From assembly GCA_026417495.1 (NCBI GenBank), contig JAOADD010000038.1, positions 1 to 64,000 of the forward strand: 64,000 bases of DNA, given 5' to 3'. The notes under the pieces were generated by a model, which was not told the origin of the DNA, ran no database searches, and worked only from the letters and a program-made list of their open reading frames with translations. This document shows positions 10,034 through 18,237 of the stretch, in pieces (position 1 is the stretch's first letter; every line of letters starts with the position of its first letter). This stretch comes from Ignavibacteria bacterium (GTDB lineage Bacteria; Bacteroidota; Ignavibacteria; Tepidaquicellales; Tepidaquicellaceae). The position numbers and the translations under genes are program-made.

Positions 10034-10771
10034 TTAATAATAAATTTGTTTCAAAAATAATGCTCTTCCTGGTACAAAAAATGTCTTTAATCGTTCTCCT
10101 TTTAAAATTTTTTCTTTAGCTTCTTCAAGTTGTGTTTTACCTCTCCCGATGTCAATCATACAACCAACTATACCTCTAACCATTGAATGTAAAAACCTAT
10201 CTGCTATTATTTTAATTATTAATTCACTCTTAATCAATTTATAACTAATATTATATATTTTGCACTTAAAATTATGCTTATCAGTTTTGTTCTTACATAA
10301 AGACTTAAAATATTCATTATGTTTTAAAAATTCAATGAACTCATCAACTAATTCGTAATTTAATTTATATTTTAGATGAAAATAATATTTACTCTCTATT
10401 GATTTTTTAAAAAGTGTAATTTTATATATATACTCTCTTTTTCTTGCTGAATATCTTGAATGAAAATCTGGTTGTACTGTTTGAATTTTTTTTATTGTTA
10501 TATCACTTGGTAATAGACCATTAATTGAATGTAAAAATTTTTTTTTCTCGATTTTTTGGTTTGTAAAAAAATTTGCACATTGATTGTATGCATTAACTTC
10601 TGAATCTGTCCTACCTGCACCAATTAATTTAACTTTTTCTTTTATAAGTGTGTTTATCGCTGTTTCAATGTATTCCTGTATAGTTTCTTTTGTATTGCGT
10701 TGTTTCTGCCAACCTTTATACCTCTCCCCATCGTATTCTATTATAATTTTGTAATTATATTTCTTTTGCAT
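10034..10771 (-). CDS. truA: tRNA pseudouridine(38-40) synthase
   Basis: Isomerises uridine to pseudouridine at positions 38-40 of the tRNA anticodon arm. The 245 residues include the start IIIEYDGERYKGWQKQ, the catalytic segment GAGRTDSEVNAYNQ (Asp56), and FLHSMVRGIVGCMIDIGRGK near the end. The catalytic loop departs from the usual GRTDxGVHA (Glu for Gly, Asn for His), but the aspartate is intact. It sits between two DUF5683-like genes with gaps of 2 and 18 nt, inside the dsbD operon. Confidence 0.94.
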   Translation of the reverse strand: MQKKYNYKIIIEYDGERYKGWQKQRNTKETIQEYIETAINTLIKEKVKLIGAGRTDSEVNAYNQCANFFTNQKIEKKKFLHSINGLLPSDITIKKIQTVQPDFHSRYSARKREYIYKITLFKKSIESKYYFHLKYKLNYELVDEFIEFLKHNEYFKSLCKNKTDKHNFKCKIYNISYKLIKSELIIKIIADRFLHSMVRGIVGCMIDIGRGKTQLEEAKEKILKGERLKTFFVPGRALFLKQIYY

Positions 10772-10789
10772 CAGAAGTAATCAGTAATT

Positions 10790-11515
10790 TCAGAAACTCT
10801 TTGTGATTTTTATTTCAAAACCAGTTGGTGAACCATTAATAAAATTGTTAAATTCTGAGCTTACTTTTATATCTTTATTTGTAAGTAAAAATGCACTTAT
10901 AGCACTTGCTATTCTGTTAATTATTAAGCCTGCAGAGATGATTCTGTCGCTATTATAAATTCTTTCACTTTTTTTCCTTTGTTCATCATACAACTCTCTA
11001 TTACCAACTAGATCCCAATTCCAGTAGTGAGAATTAATATCATATATTTTATCATATTCTCCTCTACTCAACCTATAATTATTATATTCATAAATATTAT
11101 TAAATAAACCTATATTAACAAAAAAGTCATCATCTTTTCCATTTTTATTTATTCCAGAATGAACAACGGCAAATGATCTGGAATCATCTCTTACTGCATT
11201 ACCATATATATTTATTCCAACAATTCCTAACCATAATGCTGCTTCAGCAGTTAGAAAATATTTACCAATATCCATTCTCCCCGCATAAAGATGCCCTGCA
11301 CCAGGGAGTATTAATGAAAGTAACGCTGATACAGAAGGGGATTTCTCATTTTCTTTTTCTATAGAAAATTTAACTTCGCTTCTCTTATTATTTAAAACTT
11401 TTTCTTTTAATTCAAATTTTTTTATATCGTTTTGTTGTCCAAATGTCGGAAATGTAATTATCGGAATTATTATAAAGAAAATGTAAAAAAATATTTTAAA
11501 TTTATTTATTGTCAT
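10790..11515 (-). CDS. DUF5683-like membrane protein (second copy)
   Basis: 241 residues. The N-terminal hydrophobic stretch (about 7-26, ending TFPTFG) is a signal peptide or anchor. The core VSALLSLILPGAGHLYAGRMDIGKYFLTAEAALWLGIVG matches the PGAGQFY region of the protein at 9135-10031, with His for Gln. A second hydrophobic helix (IISAGLIINRIASAISAFLL) is near residue 200. The start overlaps the end of dsbD by 14 nt. Function unknown; presumed envelope. Confidence 0.68.
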   Translation of the reverse strand: MTINKFKIFFYIFFIIIPIITFPTFGQQNDIKKFELKEKVLNNKRSEVKFSIEKENEKSPSVSALLSLILPGAGHLYAGRMDIGKYFLTAEAALWLGIVGINIYGNAVRDDSRSFAVVHSGINKNGKDDDFFVNIGLFNNIYEYNNYRLSRGEYDKIYDINSHYWNWDLVGNRELYDEQRKKSERIYNSDRIISAGLIINRIASAISAFLLTNKDIKVSSEFNNFINGSPTGFEIKITKSF

Positions 11516-13370
11516 TTTTTAAGACTTTTTCCATTTTTACTTTTAAATCTTCAGGTGGTTCGAACCCAGTAACCCTCAATGATTTTATTTCGTTTCCATT
11601 CCTATCTAAAAATGCTACAACAGGTAAACCTTTAATATTGAATCTATCTTGTATTGCCTGATTTGTTTTTGTTAAATCAACTTTTATATTGATGAACGAT
11701 TTAGATAATTCTATTATTTCAGGATTTCTGTAAGTTTCTTTATCTAATTGTTTGCATTCTAAACACCAGTCAGCATAAAAATCTATCATTATTGGTTTAT
11801 CAGCATTTTTTATTACATTATCAATTGACTGAATATTGTCTGTTAAAATCCATTGAACTGTATTTCCCTGAGTTGTGCTTATATTATGTTTTAAATTATA
11901 TTCGTCTATCGAAGCTTTTAAGTTATAAGTACCAATTATTATTGCAAGTATTGCAAATATATATTTTATTTTTGTGAATACTTTTGAATTTTCTCCTTTT
12001 TTATCTATCAATACAAGATAAACTCCAGCAACTATGAAGTAAGCGTAAAATATGAAGTTACCAATATCTTTTGGTAATACTGGAATTAAATAATAGAAAG
12101 CAACACCAATTAAAATTAATCCGAAAATAACTTTAACTCCAATCATCCATTCACCAGAGCGGGGAAGTTTACTTAAAGCATTTGAAAAAGCTGCTAATAC
12201 AATATAAGGAGCACCTAATCCAAGAGACAAAGTTCCAAATAATAACAGACCGTATAGTGGTTTGCCTACTTGTCCAACATGGATAAGTAAACTTAAAATA
12301 ATTGGACCAATACAAGGTGCTGCAATTACCCCGACAAAAAGTCCCATAACGAAAGAACCTAAAAATCCTTTTCTTGTTTTAGAACCAGTTAAAGCTAATT
12401 TTTGTGGTACTCGTATTTCATAAAGACCAAACATACTTAAAGATAATAAAATAAAGATGATAGCTATGCCTACAAGCACAACAGGTTTTTGCATAAATTC
12501 AGCAAATAATCCTCCTGTTAAAGCAGCAAAAAGTCCTAAAGCTGTATAAGTGATTGCCATACCTATTGCATAAAAGGTACCATTTATTATACTTTCTGAT
12601 TTACTTTTTCCCGTCTGGCTGCCGAAATAACTAATTGTAATAGGTATAAGTGGATATATACATGGCGTTAAATTTAGTCCTAAACCACCTATAAATATGA
12701 AAATTAAAGTCAATAATATCCCTTCACTTTCTATCTTTTTAGATATTTCATCCTCTGATGTTTCTGTTTTTAATTTTTCTGTTTGATGTATACCTACTTC
12801 ACTATCACTTTTAAATGCTACAGAGGGGTTTGAAAAATCAATCTTTGAAAATATTTCTTTATTTACTATATCATCTTTACCCGATGTAGAATCAATTATT
12901 ATTTCAGTTAATATATCCACTTTTTCAGGTAAGTCACATATTTTATCACTGCATGCTTGATAATTAAGTGTAAACTTTACAGGGTAGGTTCCATTTTTAA
13001 TTTTTTTATTTGGTGTGATTTTAGTACCAATGTAAATTACTCCTTCATATACATTAATACTGATTCCCTGAAAATCAAAAATTTTATCATTTGGAAAATG
13101 TAATGTATGAATTTTAAAATCCTCTGAATTTATTGAGATTGTTGTTGGAATAAAACTTGTGTCAATTGGTTTATAAGAATTAATATGATAACCATTCTTA
13201 ATCGATATCTTAAAAATTGGAAAAATTGTATCCTGACTTGTATATGATTTCTCATTTAAAAATATTTCAACATTTAGATGTTTGGTTTCTTGAGGAAATG
13301 TGAAATTCACAAATATGAAGGTGAGTAAAAAAATTAAAAAGGTGAGTTTAATAAAGATAAATTTTCTCAT
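11502..13370 (-). CDS. dsbD: thiol:disulfide interchange protein DsbD
   Basis: Moves reducing power from cytosolic thioredoxin across the inner membrane to periplasmic disulfide proteins. The 622 residues show a signal/anchor (1-26), an N-terminal immunoglobulin-like DsbD-alpha domain with the Cys140-Cys145 pair, and a CcdA-type membrane core of about eight helices (about 215-480). Its cysteines are Cys237 (NLTPCIYP) and Cys353 (AAPCIGP). A C-terminal thioredoxin-like domain carries WCLEC (Cys536, Cys539). All six redox cysteines of the family are present. ATG at 13370. It is the first gene of the block dsbD-DUF5683-truA-DUF5683. Confidence 0.95.
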   Translation of the reverse strand: MRKFIFIKLTFLIFLLTFIFVNFTFPQETKHLNVEIFLNEKSYTSQDTIFPIFKISIKNGYHINSYKPIDTSFIPTTISINSEDFKIHTLHFPNDKIFDFQGISINVYEGVIYIGTKITPNKKIKNGTYPVKFTLNYQACSDKICDLPEKVDILTEIIIDSTSGKDDIVNKEIFSKIDFSNPSVAFKSDSEVGIHQTEKLKTETSEDEISKKIESEGILLTLIFIFIGGLGLNLTPCIYPLIPITISYFGSQTGKSKSESIINGTFYAIGMAITYTALGLFAALTGGLFAEFMQKPVVLVGIAIIFILLSLSMFGLYEIRVPQKLALTGSKTRKGFLGSFVMGLFVGVIAAPCIGPIILSLLIHVGQVGKPLYGLLLFGTLSLGLGAPYIVLAAFSNALSKLPRSGEWMIGVKVIFGLILIGVAFYYLIPVLPKDIGNFIFYAYFIVAGVYLVLIDKKGENSKVFTKIKYIFAILAIIIGTYNLKASIDEYNLKHNISTTQGNTVQWILTDNIQSIDNVIKNADKPIMIDFYADWCLECKQLDKETYRNPEIIELSKSFINIKVDLTKTNQAIQDRFNIKGLPVVAFLDRNGNEIKSLRVTGFEPPEDLKVKMEKVLKNDNK

Positions 13371-13445
13371 ATATTTTTAAATAATCATGCAATTTAAATT
13401 TAAGTTTACTCAAATTCAACATAAAAATATATTTTTTTACTAATA

Positions 13446-13477
13446 TTGACTTTTTTACTGTTTTTGAGTTATTTTTG
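13446..13477 (+). promoter_or_regulatory. candidate -33/-7 promoter for the 84-residue gene
   Basis: TTG at 13446-13448 and TATTTTTG at 13470-13477 are separated by 21 nt. The second element fits the TAnnTTTG consensus of Bacteroidota housekeeping promoters and the spacing is acceptable. The predicted transcript would begin around 13484 with a leader of about 90 nt. This is pattern matching in A/T-rich DNA, so false positives are likely. Confidence 0.35.
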
Positions 13478-13560
13478 TATAGGAGAAAAATATTATTATA
13501 TTAATTTAAATTAATAATAATTATAAGTTTAAATATAATTATATTGTGTAAAAATAAAAC

Positions 13561-13567
13561 AAAGGAG
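13561..13567 (+). promoter_or_regulatory. strong Shine-Dalgarno sequence deciding a GTG start
   Basis: AAAGGAG lies 7 nt before the GTG at 13575. This is one of very few good Shine-Dalgarno sequences in the window; most genes have only A/T before the start. It fixes the GTG as the start. Confidence 0.75.
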
Positions 13568-13574
13568 ATAAAAA

Positions 13575-13829
13575 GTGAAACCTGTAACGAAATCAAAAAC
13601 TACAAATAAGAACCCACTTGGTGACCTTATTGATGATGATGTATATGAAAAATTAAGAAAATTTAAACTTCTTGATGAAAAAGCTATAAGGGATTATAGA
13701 ATTAGACAAATGTACAAAGATATGAGGAGGGAAATGAGTGCTGGTGAAGCTATTGATAAAATTCAGGAAATGTTCCCATACTTACAATTTGATACTATTA
13801 GAAAAATTGTTTATCAAGTATCAAAGTAG
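13575..13829 (+). CDS. small basic protein of unknown function (84 residues)
   Basis: I do not recognise this protein. It starts with GTG behind AAAGGAG and stops just before an intrinsic terminator, so it looks like a complete monocistronic unit. A Lys-rich N-terminus (1-13) precedes a mostly helical body with many charged residues. The segment SAGEAIDKIQEMFPYLQFDTIRKIVYQV (about 55-82) could be a helix-turn-helix, which would make it a small DNA-binding regulator. That is an inference from pattern only. No signal peptide, membrane helix or cysteine is present. Its neighbours, dsbD (divergent) and nadE, do not suggest a role. Confidence 0.75.
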   Translation: MKPVTKSKTTNKNPLGDLIDDDVYEKLRKFKLLDEKAIRDYRIRQMYKDMRREMSAGEAIDKIQEMFPYLQFDTIRKIVYQVSK

Positions 13830-13849
13830 AATTTGTTTTAAAATTTAGT

Positions 13850-13875
13850 AGCCGCATTTTTGCGGCTTTTTTTTT
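13850..13875 (+). terminator. intrinsic terminator
   Basis: AGCCGCA (13850-13856), a TTTT loop and TGCGGCT (13861-13867) form a perfect 7-bp GC-rich stem, directly followed by a T run to about 13875. It ends the transcript of the 84-residue gene. nadE begins 18 nt later. Confidence 0.9.
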
Positions 13876-13892
13876 ATTTAAATTTTACTCTT

Positions 13893-14663
13893 ATGGATTT
13901 AGATTATAATGTAATAGAGAAAAAAATTGTTGAATTCATACGAAAAGAAATTTCAAGAATTGGTGTTCAAAATGCTGTTGTTGGTTTATCAGGTGGAGTT
14001 GATTCAGCAGTCGCTGCTACTTTAACAGTGAAAGCACTTGGAGGAAAAAATGTTTTCTGTATTTCATTACCTTATAAAACGAGTAGTCAACATAGTAAAG
14101 ATGATGCAAAAGAATTAGCATCAATTCTAAATTGTAATTTTGAGATTATTGATATTTCTCCTATGGTTGATGCTTATATTGATAATTATGCAGACGATAA
14201 AATATCTAATGTACGTAAAGGGAATATAATGGCAAGAATGCGTATGATTGTTTTGTATGATAAATCAGCAGAGTATAACGCTGTTGTAGTTGGAACGGGG
14301 AATAAAACTGAGTATATATTAGGATATACCACAATGTACGGTGATAACGCTTGTGCTTTTAATCCAATTGGGGATTTATATAAAACACAAATTTGGGAAT
14401 TTGCAAAATATTTAAATATACCTGATAAAATTATAAATAAAAAACCGTCTGCAGATTTATGGCAGGGTCAAACAGATGAAGGGGAAATGGGATTTACATA
14501 TTTGGAAGTTGATAAGTACTTAATAGAAAAATTTGATAAGAACAAATCAAAAGAAGAATTAATAAATATGGGCTTTTCAATTGATTTCATAGAACGAGTG
14601 GATTCAATGATTATCAGAAATGAATTTAAAAGAAAACTTCCTCCAATTGCAAAATTGAATTAA
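13893..14663 (+). CDS. nadE: NAD+ synthase, ammonia-dependent type
   Basis: Amidates nicotinic acid adenine dinucleotide to NAD+ with ATP. The PP-loop SGGVDS is at residues 33-38. GTGNKTEYILGY and the KPSADLWQGQTDEGEMGF substrate/ATP segment follow. There is no nitrilase-type glutaminase domain, so free ammonia or a separate glutaminase must supply nitrogen. The open frame extends to a TTG at 13860, but that lies within the preceding terminator stem. The ATG at 13893 gives 256 residues and the normal N-terminus. With nadK (41626) it is one of two NAD(P) synthesis genes in the window. Confidence 0.95.
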   Translation: MDLDYNVIEKKIVEFIRKEISRIGVQNAVVGLSGGVDSAVAATLTVKALGGKNVFCISLPYKTSSQHSKDDAKELASILNCNFEIIDISPMVDAYIDNYADDKISNVRKGNIMARMRMIVLYDKSAEYNAVVVGTGNKTEYILGYTTMYGDNACAFNPIGDLYKTQIWEFAKYLNIPDKIINKKPSADLWQGQTDEGEMGFTYLEVDKYLIEKFDKNKSKEELINMGFSIDFIERVDSMIIRNEFKRKLPPIAKLN

Positions 14664-14686
14664 TAATAGATGATAAATTTCATTTT

Positions 14687-16387
14687 ATGTATAATTTTAG
14701 AAAATTTTTAGTAGTTCTACTTGTAATATTTTTATCTTGTGGGAATGGAAAAGTAGTTCCTCAAAAAGTATCTGAACAGAAAGCAATTTGGTTTTTGAAC
14801 TATGGTGCTATTAGTTCTGCTGATGAACTTGCAACGGAAATAGGAATGAAAATTTTAAAAGAAGGGGGAAATGCTATTGATGCTGCTGTTGGTATTGGTT
14901 TTGCTCTTGCAGTGGTTTATCCTCAAGCTGGCAATTTAGGTGGGGGAGGTTTTTTTGTAATTCATCTTGCTGATGGTAGAGATATTTCTATAGACTTTAG
15001 AGAAATGGCTCCTATTGGGGCTCATAAGAATATGTTTCTTGATGAAGAAGGGAATGTAATAGAAGGTTTAAGTACAACGGGGCATTTAGCTGCAGCAGTA
15101 CCAGGTTCTGTTGCTGGTTTACTTTATGCTCTTGAAAAATATGGGACCATGCCAAGAAAAGATGTTATGAAATATGCAATTGAACTAGCGGAAAAAGGTT
15201 TCTCAATTAAACCTGAACTTGCTCAATCTCTGAACGCAAACTTGGATGATTTTAAAAAATTTGAGAGTACTAAAAAAATTTTTGGAAAAAAATTTAAAGC
15301 AGGGGACATTTTAATCCAAAAAGATCTTGCCTATACACTAAAAAAAATTAGAGATGAGGGAAAAGATGGATTTTATAAAGGTGAAATTGCTGATAAAATT
15401 ATAAAGGAAATGAAACGAGGTGGTGGAATAATATCTTATGATGATTTAAATGGATATACAGTTAAGGAGAGAGAAGTTTTAAAAGGTACATACAGAGATT
15501 ATGAAATTATAACGATGCCTCCTCCAAGTAGTGGTGGGATTTGTTTGTTATATTTACTAAATATTCTTGAGAATTTTAATTTATCTGAGAATGATTTATT
15601 TTCTGCTGAAAATATACATTTAATGGTTGAAGCAATGAGGCGAGTTTATGCTGATAGAAGCGAGCATCTTGGAGATGCAGATTTTTATCCTGTACCTGTG
15701 GATATTTTAATAAGCAAGGATTTTGCAAAAGAAATGTTCAAAGATTTCGATAATAAAAAAGCTACCCCGAGTTCTGAAATTTTACCAGTTAAAATTCATA
15801 GGGAGGGTGAGAATACAACTCATTACTCTGTTGCTGATAAATATGGAAATTTAGTAGCTGTCACAACAACAATAAATGATACCTATGGTTGTAAGGTAAT
15901 AGTTGATGGGGCTGGTTTTTTCTTAAATAATGAAATGGATGATTTTTCAATTAAACCCGGTGTACCGAATATTTTTGGCCTTTTAGGTAGTGTTGCTAAT
16001 GAAATACAACCTAAAAAGCGTCCTTTAAGCTCAATGACCCCAACTATTGTATTTAAGAATAAAAAACCGTTTCTTGTGCTTGGTTCACCTGGTGGAGGGA
16101 AAATAATTACTACTGTCCTTCATACAATTATTAGAGTAATCGATTTTAAATTACCCCTTGACGAAGCAATTGACTTACCAAGATTTCATCATCAATGGTA
16201 TCCAGACGAAATTCAGGTGGAAAGGGAGTTGTTAGATGGACAGACGCAGAAAAAATTACTCGATATGGGACATAAAATAAAACAAGTTTACAGTTTTGGA
16301 AGGGTTGATGCTATCATGTTTCTAGATGATAATACTGTGAAAGCACACTCAGATATCAGAGGTTACGGTAAAGCAATAGTCTATTAA
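14687..16387 (+). CDS. ggt: gamma-glutamyltransferase, predicted lipoprotein
   Basis: Cleaves the gamma-glutamyl bond of glutathione and related peptides, transferring the group to water or an amino acid. The 566-residue proenzyme begins with a lipoprotein signal peptide (lipobox LSCG, Cys18), so it should be anchored in a membrane facing the periplasm or surface. The self-processing site is in HREGENTTHYSV: Thr377 is the expected N-terminal nucleophile of the small subunit. PPPSSGGICLLYLLNIL, MEAMRRVYADRSEHLGD-like, LSSMTPTIV and GSPGGGKIITT segments are all present. It follows nadE by 23 nt. Family assignment is strong; the physiological substrate is unknown. Confidence 0.94.
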   Translation: MYNFRKFLVVLLVIFLSCGNGKVVPQKVSEQKAIWFLNYGAISSADELATEIGMKILKEGGNAIDAAVGIGFALAVVYPQAGNLGGGGFFVIHLADGRDISIDFREMAPIGAHKNMFLDEEGNVIEGLSTTGHLAAAVPGSVAGLLYALEKYGTMPRKDVMKYAIELAEKGFSIKPELAQSLNANLDDFKKFESTKKIFGKKFKAGDILIQKDLAYTLKKIRDEGKDGFYKGEIADKIIKEMKRGGGIISYDDLNGYTVKEREVLKGTYRDYEIITMPPPSSGGICLLYLLNILENFNLSENDLFSAENIHLMVEAMRRVYADRSEHLGDADFYPVPVDILISKDFAKEMFKDFDNKKATPSSEILPVKIHREGENTTHYSVADKYGNLVAVTTTINDTYGCKVIVDGAGFFLNNEMDDFSIKPGVPNIFGLLGSVANEIQPKKRPLSSMTPTIVFKNKKPFLVLGSPGGGKIITTVLHTIIRVIDFKLPLDEAIDLPRFHHQWYPDEIQVERELLDGQTQKKLLDMGHKIKQVYSFGRVDAIMFLDDNTVKAHSDIRGYGKAIVY

Positions 16388-16390
16388 TTT

Positions 16391-17161
16391 ATGATTAAAT
16401 TAAGAGAAGAAAAAAATAAATACTTAATAATTTTCTTAAAAAAATATTTTAAGAAATTAATTAAAAAAAATTTTCAGTTCGTATATTTAAAGAATGAAGA
16501 TCTTTTCTCTGAATTATTGAAAACAAGTAGGGAAAAAAATACACCTATTATTCTTTGTATGAACCATTCAAATTGGTGGGATGCACCATTATTAATATAT
16601 TTTGCATATAGTCATTTTGATATTGATGGTTATTGTTTTATGGAATTAAAACAGTTAAAGAAATACCCATTTTTTAACTTGATTGGGGCTATCCCTATTG
16701 TAAGAGAAAATGTAAGGTCTGCTGTCAAATCTTTAAATTTCGGTGTAGAAATTGTAAAGAATAAAAGTAAAGTTCTAGCAATTTTTCCACAAGGTGAATT
16801 AGTTAAGAATTCAAAATTACCAATTAAAATTCATTCAGGAATCGCTTATCTTGTTAGTTGTTTAGGAAAGTGTATACTGGTTTTATCTTATATTGATTAT
16901 AGATTCTCTCTAAATAGAAAGCCTAACATATATATTGATATTTTTAAATATTACAATTTTGAAGATCAATCCAGATATAACAGACGAGAGTTAACAAGAC
17001 TAATAGAATCTGATTACCTAGAATGTTATAAAGATTTTGAGGAAAGGTTTTTAAAAGATGAGTTTCAAGATTTTAAAATAATTTTAGAAGGTAAAAAGTC
17101 AATAAGTGAGAAAGAATTCCCAATCAGGTCTAAGGTTGATACTTCTTTATTTTCAGATTAA
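16391..17161 (+). CDS. PlsC-family acyltransferase (CruD-like?)
   Basis: A 256-residue glycerolipid/sugar acyltransferase of the PlsC superfamily. The catalytic HX4D motif is in MNHSNWWDAP (His59, Asp64), the second block is AIPIVREN, and the third is IFPQGELVKNSK, where Gln replaces the Glu of the usual FPEG. It has no clear signal or membrane helix beyond an N-terminal amphipathic lysine-rich stretch. It starts 3 nt after ggt, and its last 32 nt overlap the convergent CrtC-like gene. With that gene and the glycosyltransferase at 18238 it resembles the CruC/CruD pair that glucosylates and acylates carotenoids in green sulfur bacteria. Ordinary phospholipid acylation remains possible. Confidence 0.75.
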   Translation: MIKLREEKNKYLIIFLKKYFKKLIKKNFQFVYLKNEDLFSELLKTSREKNTPIILCMNHSNWWDAPLLIYFAYSHFDIDGYCFMELKQLKKYPFFNLIGAIPIVRENVRSAVKSLNFGVEIVKNKSKVLAIFPQGELVKNSKLPIKIHSGIAYLVSCLGKCILVLSYIDYRFSLNRKPNIYIDIFKYYNFEDQSRYNRRELTRLIESDYLECYKDFEERFLKDEFQDFKIILEGKKSISEKEFPIRSKVDTSLFSD

Positions 17162-18149
17162 TAAAGGGATTAAAAAATGATTTTAATAATCGGGGTGGAT
17201 GAATATATTCAGAAATTCCAATACCATCTAATCTTAATTCGCTGTGTTTAATTTTAAATTTTGAAAGAAATCTTATATAAAATGGTCCATTATCTAATTT
17301 TATATTATTTATGTTTTCTGCTGAAAAATTGTTATCATAAATCATTAATAGCTTATCATATTTTAGGAAGAAATAATTATAACATTCGCTCTTTTTTAAT
17401 TCAAAATTAGTTGAATCAATAATACAATGATTCCCTTTATAAAAAGCAAAATATTTACTTGTTGTATTGTTGAAACTTTCAGTAATTAAATAAAAGAATG
17501 TATATTCACCTTTGTGAAATCTTCCCCAATACCAGTTCTTAATGTCTACGGGAATTGGTCTAACACCCCAATTGTGATCATTGTATCCAATTCCAGAAAA
17601 TGAGATTCTTTTTTTTAAAACATCATGTCTATATATTGAAATATCAGCTGCACCATAAAATTTAATTAGGTTATTTTTCCAAAAATGTTTTTCAGATTCC
17701 TTTTCAATTATTAATTCCTTTGTAGAAACATCTGAGTTTGAGATTCTTAAGTCACCAATTAGTTTGAGTTTTCTATAAGGAAACTTTAATTTAAAATGTA
17801 AGGAGTAATTATAATTATCATTCCTAATAAGAATTGCATTATTACTATATGCTATTGTGTTCTCATTTATAACTAAAGAGTCTTTATTAAAAATATAATG
17901 AAGATTAGCAAGTTTTTTATTTTTTTCATATATGCAGAGCGAAATTGCGGGGAAATCTAATGCGGTTAATTTATCCTTTATTATACTTTTAATATTATCA
18001 AAATAATTTTTAAGATATTTATTATAAAAGGGGAATCCATTGTAAAAAATTACTATAAGAGAATAATCATGATTATCAGATATTAAATCGAAATATATCC
18101 ATTCATATGAACCTAACGAGTCAAGATTGTGAAATCTATTAATTTGCAA
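17130..18149 (-). CDS. CrtC-like carotenoid 1,2-hydratase family protein
   Basis: 339 residues with no signal peptide. The diagnostic block is FSGIGYNDHNWGVRPIPVDIKNWYWGRFH, the YxDHNWG motif and the tryptophan-rich stretch of the CrtC/AttH lipocalin-like family. CrtC adds water across the terminal double bond of acyclic carotenoid ends, giving tertiary hydroxyls that can then be glycosylated. The start is TTG at 18149 (MQINRF); no ATG precedes the conserved region. The 3' end overlaps the PlsC-like gene by 32 nt; the 5' end diverges from the glycosyltransferase with an 88-bp gap. Family membership is likely; the substrate is inferred from the neighbours only. Confidence 0.72.
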   Translation of the reverse strand: MQINRFHNLDSLGSYEWIYFDLISDNHDYSLIVIFYNGFPFYNKYLKNYFDNIKSIIKDKLTALDFPAISLCIYEKNKKLANLHYIFNKDSLVINENTIAYSNNAILIRNDNYNYSLHFKLKFPYRKLKLIGDLRISNSDVSTKELIIEKESEKHFWKNNLIKFYGAADISIYRHDVLKKRISFSGIGYNDHNWGVRPIPVDIKNWYWGRFHKGEYTFFYLITESFNNTTSKYFAFYKGNHCIIDSTNFELKKSECYNYFFLKYDKLLMIYDNNFSAENINNIKLDNGPFYIRFLSKFKIKHSELRLDGIGISEYIHPPRLLKSFFNPFINLKIKKYQP

Positions 18150-18237
18150 TTATAATATAAATTTTTGACTTTTTGTTTATTTATGTTACTTACAAATTAG
18201 TTAAAACAAATAAAATTTTGTATTTATTTTTTAAGAT

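Noticed and set aside
11557-11566. GGTTCGAACC, which looks like a tRNA T-arm
   Set aside because: It lies inside dsbD (codons for GFEP in the thioredoxin-like domain) and no acceptor, D-arm or anticodon stem can be drawn around it.
13860-13892. Upstream extension of nadE to a TTG at 13860
   Set aside because: The extension lies within the terminator stem and T run of the previous gene, and the ATG at 13893 gives the normal family N-terminus.
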